This document shows positions 6,035 to 11,596 of a DNA stretch of 11,596 bases, one piece after another. Every line of letters starts with the position of its first letter. Within the stretch, counting starts at the first letter, position 1. Source of the stretch: Halovenus sp. (GTDB taxonomy: Archaea > Halobacteriota > Halobacteria > Halobacteriales > Haloarculaceae); assembly GCA_028274925.1 (NCBI GenBank), contig JAQCNR010000414.1:1-11596 (forward strand), read 5' to 3'. The notes beneath the pieces were generated by a model. The model did not search any database, was not told the origin of the DNA, and was given only the letters and a program-made list of their open reading frames with translations. Position numbers and translations under genes: made by a program.

Positions 6035-6050
6035 GGCAACTCCGCAGTGT

Positions 6051-9000
6051 CTACGTGTTCGGGTCAGGGTCGAGCATGCTGATGAGTCGTCGTGCGAACG
6101 CGAGCAGGACGAAACCACCAGCAAGACCGAGGCCTGCAACGCCGCCGGCGAGGCCAAGTGTTGTGAACATCGAACCGCCGTCGTCGTCGGGTTTGTCGGG
6201 CTGGTCGGTCGTGTTGCTGCCAGCGCTGCTGACATTATCACTTGCGACGAAGTCGAGCGCGAGTTCGAGCTCGAACCAGTTCTCGCCGGGCGTCTCTGTC
6301 GGCAGCCCGAGTTGCTGGTCGATGATTGCTTCCCCGGTCGTTTCGGAGACGGTGAACTCGTTGTCGACTAGTGTCACCGTTGACGGGTCACCGCCGAAGT
6401 TCGCGTTGCCCGAGAGTGCGCCACTGTCCTCGCTCGTCGCGTCGAACTGGAAGGTGAAGCTGTTGCCGTCACCGATTTCGACCTTGAGGGTGCCCGTTGC
6501 GGTCATCTCGCCGCTCTCGCGGTCAATCGTTCCTTCGAGTCCGTTCGGTGCGCTCACCTGCACTTCCAGCCCCTGCGTCGTCAGCGTCGGGAAGCTGATA
6601 TTCCCTGCGCTGGCGCTCCACGTGTTGCCGTCGATTGTCGCGCCAATCTCGATTGGTGTCCCCTCATCGGCCGAGGGGTAGGTGACGCCAGCGTTCTCGC
6701 GTGCCGAGGACTCCGAAGATTCCGTGAAGGAGGTGAAGCCACCGCGGCTCGTGGCGACGAAGCCAGCCGCGTCACCGGAGCCACTGCTATCCTCTTGGCT
6801 GTCGACGACGACGTTTGCGCGGGCGGCCTCGCTCTGGTCGCCAACGGCCATCGAGGCGCTGTATTCGCCAGCAGCCTCAGTCTGGAACTCGAACTCGACG
6901 GTCGCCGATTCGCCCGGTCCGAGTTCGACCATCTCCGTCGTCGTCTGCTCGCCGACGGTGATTGTCACCTCTTCACTGCCGGGGCCGCCAGTGTTTTCGA
7001 CGGTCCCGGTGACAGTAACCGCGCTCCCGGCCGTCGTCCGCGGTGCTGACAGCGACGCCTCGAAGTTCGGCGCACGCGCAGTGAGCGAAAAGTCACTGCG
7101 AGTTGTGCTACCAGGTTCAGCCGTCACCTCTCGCGTCGTCGCTTCGTAGCCCTGCGCCTCGACGCCAAGCGTCTGCGTGCCTGCCGACACGCGAGAGAGT
7201 TCGTACGAGCCGTCGCTGTCGGTTGTCGTGCGCTCGCTCTGGACAGCGACCGTCGCGCCCGCAACTGGTTGGCCCGACTCGTCGGTGACGGTGCCAGTCA
7301 CCGTCCCCGTCTCGCTCGGTCCGGTCGTGATATCCATCGAGAGACCGAGTTCGAGCCACGCCAGTCCGGGCTCGGTGATCGGCAGCCCGAGTCGGGTGTT
7401 CAGCAGGTCACTGCTTGTCGTCGTGTCGACCGTGTACTCGTTGTCGACCAGGCTGACATCGACCGGTTCACCCGCCGAGAACGAGCCGTCTAGCCCGTTA
7501 CTGCTGGCTCCACCGTTGCTCGTTGCCGTCGTCATCGCGATGTCGAACTGGAAGGTGTCGCCAGTCAGCGCAAGCTTGATTTTCAGCGTGCCCTCGGCAG
7601 TCATGCGACCGGTCTCGGGGTCGAACTCGCCTTCGAGGCCGTCCGGGAACGTCGCCTGTGCGTCGAAGCCGCTGCCGTCCTCGGCGGTGTTCAGGACGGG
7701 GAACTCGATGTTCGTCGACTCCCACGTTCCGTCAGCGAAGATCTCCCCTTCGATGACGACTGGCTCACCCTCGCTGCCGTCAGGGAACCCAATACCGTTT
7801 TTGCGAGCAGAGTCGAGCGTGCTCTCGTCGAACGAGATGAACCCGCCAGTGCTGGTCGCTCTGAACGTGGCCGCGGTGCCCGTGCCGGTCGTCTCGTCTT
7901 CGTCCTTGGTCGGGTCGACCGTAACCGTCGTCTCGGCCGTCTTGTCCTCGACTCGCAGGACGACGGTGTACTCGCCAGCGTCGCCCACGCTCGTCTTGAG
8001 TTCATCCGTGATAGCTGCGTCGTCCTGTGGCCCGAGTTCGAACGTTTCGGCCTTCGTTGCCGTTCCGACAACCGTGAGTCGCGCGTCAGCGGTCCCGGTT
8101 GCCGTCCCAACGTTTGCGACAGCGCCGGTCACCGTGAGCGTCTCGCCTTCGGTCACGCCCGCGGCGTCGACAGCGAGTTTGTACTCGGGTGAACCGGGCG
8201 TCAGTTCGAGGTCCTGCTCGGTTGTGCTGTCCTCTGTGACGGTAATATCAGCGCTGGCCTCTTCGTACTCGGGAGCGGCGGCCGTCACCGTTACCTCGCC
8301 GGCGGTCACGTCACTCAGGGAGTATTGTCCCTGTGCGTCGGTTCGAGTGTCCTGTCCGCCAGCCTGCACACTCGCGTTCTCGACTGGGTTGCCGTCCGCG
8401 TCGGTGACTGTGCCGGTGACCGTCCCGCCACCGGGGTTGCCCTCACGAATCTGCATATCGAGGTTGAGTTTGAACCAGTTGTTCGAGGGTGTTGTCGAGG
8501 GGAGACTGAGCGACTTGTCGGCGAAGGCGTTGCCCGTCTTGTCGTCGACAACAAAGTCGTTGTCGACCAGCGAGACTGACGCGTCGAAGCGCTCGTCATC
8601 GTCGAGGTCGAGCGTGTTGCGGTCGAACTCGGCCGACCCCGAGAGGGCGTTGCTCTCGCCGGTGTCAGCCTCAATGCCGAACTTGAAGTTCGGGTCGCCA
8701 TCGACGAGAATGGTTGTCAGGAAGTCCGCGTCGACGCTCATCGTTCCTGACGCGGGGTCGATGGTGCCGGTCAGTTGCGAGCGGTTCTTCACGGAGATAT
8801 CCAGTCCGCTCTTTTTGAGATTCGGGAAGTTGAGGTCTGTGGACCGCCAGGTGCCGCCTTCGAGAATTTCGCCCTCGATGTACAGCACCTCGTCACCCGA
8901 AACCTCGTTCGCGTCGGGGAATCTCGTGGCGTCACCCGTGGCTGACTCTTTGTCGCCCTTTCCGAAGGAGACGTAACTATCCCCAACAGCCTCCGCGCGG

Positions 9001-11596
9001 AAGGTGGCAACGACACCGCCGCCAGCGACGGTGAGTGTTCCCTCGGCGCGTTGCTCACCGACAGTCGCGATAATTGGGAGCTCACCGCTGGCAGATGGCG
9101 TCACTTCGAGCGTGATCTGCTGTGACTCACCAGGCTCGAGTTCGACCTGCTGGTTGGTCGAGACGAGCTCACCAATCGACAGTGACACCGTGTTGCTCGC
9201 GCGCGCAGCGCCAATGTTCTTGAGAGTTGCCGTCACTTCGGTTGGTGTTCCTTCCGAGGTCTGAACGTCGCCGACCGTCACGTCCAGTTCCGCCTGGCTG
9301 AGTTCGAGCGTCTGTTCGGTCGTTGCGCCTGGTTCGACCGTAACCGTTGCTCGCTGACTGCCGCTGTCGCCGCCATCGGCGATGAGTCCGTACTCACCGG
9401 CCTGCACGCCAGTGAACTCGTAGACACCATCGCTACCAGTTGTCGTCTCGCCGATGGTCTGGCGGTTCTCGTCCACGAGTTCGACTGTCGCACCCTCGAA
9501 GGGCGAGCCAACTGCAGTGATGACGGTGCCGGTGACCGTGCCGGCCAAGTCGAGCGTGATGTCTCGTTGTTGTTGCTCGCCGGAGACGATATCGACCGAA
9601 ACCTCCTGTGCGTCAATTTCTGGTGGGTCAACGACCAGTGTCTGCGTGCCGACCGGCAGTCCGTCGATGGTGTACGACCCATCGTCAGCAGTGGTCGTCT
9701 CGGCGTCAGTGCCTTCGACGCTGATTGGAACGTCCGGCACGGGTTCGCCGCCAGTGGTTGTGACCACGCCAGTCACGCCGCCGACCTGCTCGAAGGTCAG
9801 CGAGCCGTCGGCCTGCTCGCCGCCGACGATGTCGACCTCTGTCGTGCGTTCGGCGCCGTCGGGTGTAGTGACCGTCAGCGTTTGCGTCCCAACCCCGACG
9901 CCGCCGATGCTGTACTGGCCAGTCGCGTCAGTCTGGGCCGTCTGGGAATCGATACTGACAGTCGCACCCTCGATAGGGTTGCCATCCTGGTTCGTGATGG
10001 TACCGGCGACACTGCCGGTGACGGTCAGTTCGACGTTCTGGGTTGTCAGCGATTCTGTTTCGAGGGTCACCGGCACGGTTTCGGTCTCTGCTCCGGGCGC
10101 GGACACAACCAGGTCGTAGCTCCCAATGGCAGCGTCGGAGAACTTGTACGTTCCATCACTGCTGGTCGTCGTTTCAGTGCCAGCGAGCGTGACCGTGGCA
10201 CCGGAGACTGGGTCGCCGGTCTGGTCAATCACCGTTCCGGTGAGGGTGCCGGTCGGATTGTCGTTGAACTCCATATCGAGGACGAGCGAGAACCAGTTCT
10301 CGCCGGATTCGTCCGCTGGCAGTTCCAGCCCCGTGTCGACGAGGTCGTCGCCGGTGGTCTGGTCGACGGTGAACTCGTTGTCCATGAGCGTTGCCTGGCC
10401 CGTGTCACCCTCGAAGTTGGCGTCGCCGAATAACCCGCCGCTCTGTCCGGTTGTCGCGCCGATGACGAACTGGAAGGAGGCGTCTCGGCCGACGACCGAG
10501 ACATCGAACTCGGCGTCTGCGGTCATCGTCTCTGCCTCGCGGTCGATGGTGCCGGTAATCCCACCGGGCACATCGACTGTGACCTCCACCTGATCGGCGG
10601 AGGTCTGGAGCTGTGGAATTTGGATATCTGTCGACTGCCAGGTGCCGTCAGAGTACACCTCGCCAGTGATTACAATCTCGTTTGCCGGGAAGTACGCGCC
10701 CTCGGCAACTGCTTCGATGAAGCCGGATGAGAAGGAGATGAGTCCTTCGCCGGCGTTCGCAGCGGTGAACGTCGCCACCGGCTGCTTCTTGTTGAAGGGG
10801 TCCCGGACGACCGCTTCGGTGGTCGCCTGCTTGTCGCCAACAGTCAGTTCGGCGGTGTACTCGCCGACCGTTTCCTCGGTGGTCTCGACGCTCTCAGTGA
10901 GTTGCACTGACTCGCCTGGCGCGAGTTCGACCGACTGCTCGCTGCTGGTCAGGTCGCCAATCGAAATCGTGGCCGTCTCGGTTGTCGATGTCCCGCCAGT
11001 GTTCGTAATCGTGCCGACGACTTCGAGCGTCTCGCCAGCCGTGACAACGCTTCCGTCGATCGAGAGAGCGAGGTTCGCCGGTTCGGGCTGGAGGCTCACG
11101 CTGCGGTCGGTCTGTTCGCCGCCAACCACCTCGATGGACACCGTAGTCGTCTGGTATCGGTTGGCGCTGACCGCAACGTCGTAGGTGCCGGCTTCAAGCT
11201 CTGAGAAGGCAAACGAGCCGTCAGAACCGGTCTCGGTCGACTTGGCAGAGCCCTGCACGTCGACGGTGGCACCAGAGATTGGGTCACCGTTCTCGTCGGT
11301 CACCGTGCCGGTGAAACTGCCCGTGTCGGGCACGACTGACTCCGTCGTCATGTCCAGATGGAGGTCGAACCAGGAAAGCCCTGGCTCCTCGATGGGAAGG
11401 CCGAGCTGCTGGTTCAGCAGGTCACTGTCAGTCGTATCGGGGACAGTGTACTCGTTGTCGACGAGGTTCACAAATCCGCCGTTGTCGATAGTGGCGTCAA
11501 ACTGCCCCTGGAGACCATCACTGCTCGCGGCCCCGTTCGAGGTGCCAGTGACCATCGCAAGGTCGAACTGAAAGTTATCGCCGGTCAACGGCAGTG
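6051..11596 (-). CDS. Giant modular surface protein, membrane-anchored (5' end outside window)
   Basis: The frame is open from the window end to a stop at 6051-6053, about 1848 residues. The TTG at 11588 is an internal Leu codon inside a domain, so the N-terminus is missing. Counting that Leu as 1, the order is: end of beta1 (1-91); CRD1 (92-170), CARDB1 (171-270), beta2 (271-445); CRD2-5 (446-765), CARDB2 (766-857), beta3 (858-1054); CRD6, CARDB3, beta4 (1055-1425); CRD7, CARDB4, beta5 (1426-1782); tail (1783-1845). CRD means carboxypeptidase-regulatory-like, recognised by GTVTGTVTDxxGxPVxGATV. CARDB-like units carry VTGTVxNTGG and VELxPGES. 'Beta' is an unidentified domain. The tail has an acidic linker with NVS and NTT sequons, one helix (LGLAGGVAGLGLAGGFVLLAF) and RRLISMLDPDPNT inside. 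No cysteine was seen. It probably acts in surface binding, adhesion or matrix; no catalytic motif was found. Confidence 0.9.
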   Translation of the reverse strand, partial: LPLTGDNFQFDLAMVTGTSNGAASSDGLQGQFDATIDNGGFVNLVDNEYTVPDTTDSDLLNQQLGLPIEEPGLSWFDLHLDMTTESVVPDTGSFTGTVTDENGDPISGATVDVQGSAKSTETGSDGSFAFSELEAGTYDVAVSANRYQTTTVSIEVVGGEQTDRSVSLQPEPANLALSIDGSVVTAGETLEVVGTITNTGGTSTTETATISIGDLTSSEQSVELAPGESVQLTESVETTEETVGEYTAELTVGDKQATTEAVVRDPFNKKQPVATFTAANAGEGLISFSSGFIEAVAEGAYFPANEIVITGEVYSDGTWQSTDIQIPQLQTSADQVEVTVDVPGGITGTIDREAETMTADAEFDVSVVGRDASFQFVIGATTGQSGGLFGDANFEGDTGQATLMDNEFTVDQTTGDDLVDTGLELPADESGENWFSLVLDMEFNDNPTGTLTGTVIDQTGDPVSGATVTLAGTETTTSSDGTYKFSDAAIGSYDLVVSAPGAETETVPVTLETESLTTQNVELTVTGSVAGTITNQDGNPIEGATVSIDSQTAQTDATGQYSIGGVGVGTQTLTVTTPDGAERTTEVDIVGGEQADGSLTFEQVGGVTGVVTTTGGEPVPDVPISVEGTDAETTTADDGSYTIDGLPVGTQTLVVDPPEIDAQEVSVDIVSGEQQQRDITLDLAGTVTGTVITAVGSPFEGATVELVDENRQTIGETTTGSDGVYEFTGVQAGEYGLIADGGDSGSQRATVTVEPGATTEQTLELSQAELDVTVGDVQTSEGTPTEVTATLKNIGAARASNTVSLSIGELVSTNQQVELEPGESQQITLEVTPSASGELPIIATVGEQRAEGTLTVAGGGVVATFRAEAVGDSYVSFGKGDKESATGDATRFPDANEVSGDEVLYIEGEILEGGTWRSTDLNFPNLKKSGLDISVKNRSQLTGTIDPASGTMSVDADFLTTILVDGDPNFKFGIEADTGESNALSGSAEFDRNTLDLDDDERFDASVSLVDNDFVVDDKTGNAFADKSLSLPSTTPSNNWFKLNLDMQIREGNPGGGTVTGTVTDADGNPVENASVQAGGQDTRTDAQGQYSLSDVTAGEVTVTAAAPEYEEASADITVTEDSTTEQDLELTPGSPEYKLAVDAAGVTEGETLTVTGAVANVGTATGTADARLTVVGTATKAETFELGPQDDAAITDELKTSVGDAGEYTVVLRVEDKTAETTVTVDPTKDEDETTGTGTAATFRATSTGGFISFDESTLDSARKNGIGFPDGSEGEPVVIEGEIFADGTWESTNIEFPVLNTAEDGSGFDAQATFPDGLEGEFDPETGRMTAEGTLKIKLALTGDTFQFDIAMTTATSNGGASSNGLDGSFSAGEPVDVSLVDNEYTVDTTTSSDLLNTRLGLPITEPGLAWLELGLSMDITTGPSETGTVTGTVTDESGQPVAGATVAVQSERTTTDSDGSYELSRVSAGTQTLGVEAQGYEATTREVTAEPGSTTRSDFSLTARAPNFEASLSAPRTTAGSAVTVTGTVENTGGPGSEEVTITVGEQTTTEMVELGPGESATVEFEFQTEAAGEYSASMAVGDQSEAARANVVVDSQEDSSGSGDAAGFVATSRGGFTSFTESSESSARENAGVTYPSADEGTPIEIGATIDGNTWSASAGNISFPTLTTQGLEVQVSAPNGLEGTIDRESGEMTATGTLKVEIGDGNSFTFQFDATSEDSGALSGNANFGGDPSTVTLVDNEFTVSETTGEAIIDQQLGLPTETPGENWFELELALDFVASDNVSSAGSNTTDQPDKPDDDGGSMFTTLGLAGGVAGLGLAGGFVLLAFARRLISMLDPDPNT
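6243..6770 (-). repeat. Beta domain copy 5, subtype B
   Basis: About 176 aa, directly before the membrane-anchor tail. Landmarks are ISFPTL, GTIDRESGEMTA, LVDNEFTV and PGENWFELELALDF. It is closest to copy 2. Confidence 0.8.
7314..7883 (-). repeat. Beta domain copy 4, subtype A
   Basis: About 190 aa. Landmarks are DGTWESTNIEFPVL, GEFDPETGRMTA, LTGDTFQFDIAM, LVDNEYTV and EPGLAWLELGLSM. It is closest to copy 1. Confidence 0.8.
8427..9017 (-). repeat. Beta domain copy 3, divergent subtype B-like
   Basis: About 197 aa, the longest copy. Landmarks are GGTWRSTDLNFPNL, GTIDPASGTMSV, LVDNDFVV and SNNWFKLNLDM. It has an extra acidic insertion (LDLDDDERFD) before the LVDN motif. Confidence 0.8.
9294..10253 (-). 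repeat. Tandem array of four carboxypeptidase-regulatory-like domains (CRD2-5)
   Basis: Four consecutive units of 78-84 aa at residues 446-523, 524-601, 602-681 and 682-765, each starting G-T/V-x-x-G-T/V-V and carrying the GATV-like turn and DGxYxxxG core. Other modules have a single such unit, so this module has gained three. Confidence 0.8.
10254..10778 (-). repeat. Beta domain copy 2, subtype B
   Basis: About 175 aa. Landmarks are DGTWQSTDIQIPQL, GTIDREAETMTA, LMDNEFTV and SGENWFSLVLDM. It is closest to copy 5 (NEFTVxxTTG, GENWF). Confidence 0.8.
11316..11596 (-). repeat. Beta domain copy 1 (partial), subtype A
   Basis: This is the C-terminal half of the repeated domain, with LTGDNFQFDLAM, LVDNEYTV and LGLPIEEPGLSWFDLHLDM. 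It is closest to copy 4, sharing TSNG(A/G)ASS(D/N)GL and EPGL(S/A)W. Confidence 0.8.

Larger units (their letters stand above)
5720..6050. other. 331-bp non-coding gap
   Basis: This lies between convergent genes. It holds the 17-bp palindrome at 5758-5774 and, at its right end, minus-strand T-tracts that may terminate the giant gene. Base composition is GC-poorer than the flanks. Plus-strand frames here (for example one with GGAVVYREQIRKNSGQ near 5965-6015) look like out-of-context fragments and are not called. No tRNA fold was found, despite a box-A-like TGGCGCAGTCGTC near 5970. Confidence 0.5.

Noticed and set aside
5876..6082. Plus-strand 68-aa frame with GGAVVYREQIRKNSGQ
   Set aside because: It runs into the 3' end of the giant gene on the other strand, lacks acidic composition and a clear promoter; possibly a gene fragment but not callable.
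7177..8976. Plus-strand frame of 599 aa opposite the giant gene
   Set aside because: Ser/Val/Pro-rich low-complexity antisense shadow of the Asp/Thr/Gly-rich repeat protein; no start context or domain.
6051..11596. CRISPR-like or DNA-level tandem repeat in the giant gene
   Set aside because: Repeats are protein-level domains of 80-200 aa with diverged DNA; no short regular repeat-spacer pattern is present.

Overview
The window most likely comes from a haloarchaeon (class Halobacteria). Coding DNA is GC-rich and most predicted proteins are rich in Asp and Glu. Start codons tend to sit about 28 nt downstream of an archaeal TATA-like element with no Shine-Dalgarno sequence, which is the leaderless promoter layout common in this group. 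The genus cannot be told from the sequence alone.

Layout. (1) Positions 1-339 hold the 3' end of an unidentified plus-strand gene that converges on a small minus-strand membrane protein (343-729). (2) Positions 776-4687 are a minus-strand block: a family 2 glycosyltransferase resembling dolichyl-phosphate-sugar synthases, a two-gene GMC dehydrogenase operon (FAD-dependent large subunit plus a Tat-signal 'subunit 3'), and a UDP-glucose 4-epimerase-like SDR enzyme. (3) Positions 4827-5719 hold two plus-strand membrane proteins of unknown function, of 153 and about 57 aa. (4) Positions 5289-6050 are visibly poorer in GC and mostly non-coding, with several inverted repeats. (5) From 6051 to the window end runs the 3' part of a very large minus-strand gene. 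It encodes a cysteine-free, modular, surface-exposed protein with a C-terminal membrane anchor.

How the parts may fit together. The glycosyltransferase and the epimerase fit surface glycan or N-glycan assembly, and the giant repeat protein is a plausible cell-surface or adhesion protein carrying N-glycosylation sequons. The GMC pair looks like an exported sugar or polyol dehydrogenase: the large subunit has a three-cysteine motif like the Fe-S motif of bacterial FAD-glucose dehydrogenases, and the small subunit has a Tat signal that could carry it across the membrane.

The two most interesting observations are: first, a pair of matching 14-bp palindromes (TTAGGY-NK-GCCTAA), one between the TATA box and start codon of the GMC operon and one abutting the TATA element of the glycosyltransferase, which resemble DtxR-type metal-regulator operators; second, an unidentified domain of roughly 175-197 aa repeated five times in the giant protein, always preceded by a CARDB-like and a carboxypeptidase-regulatory-like domain where the module is complete, and falling into two alternating subtypes.
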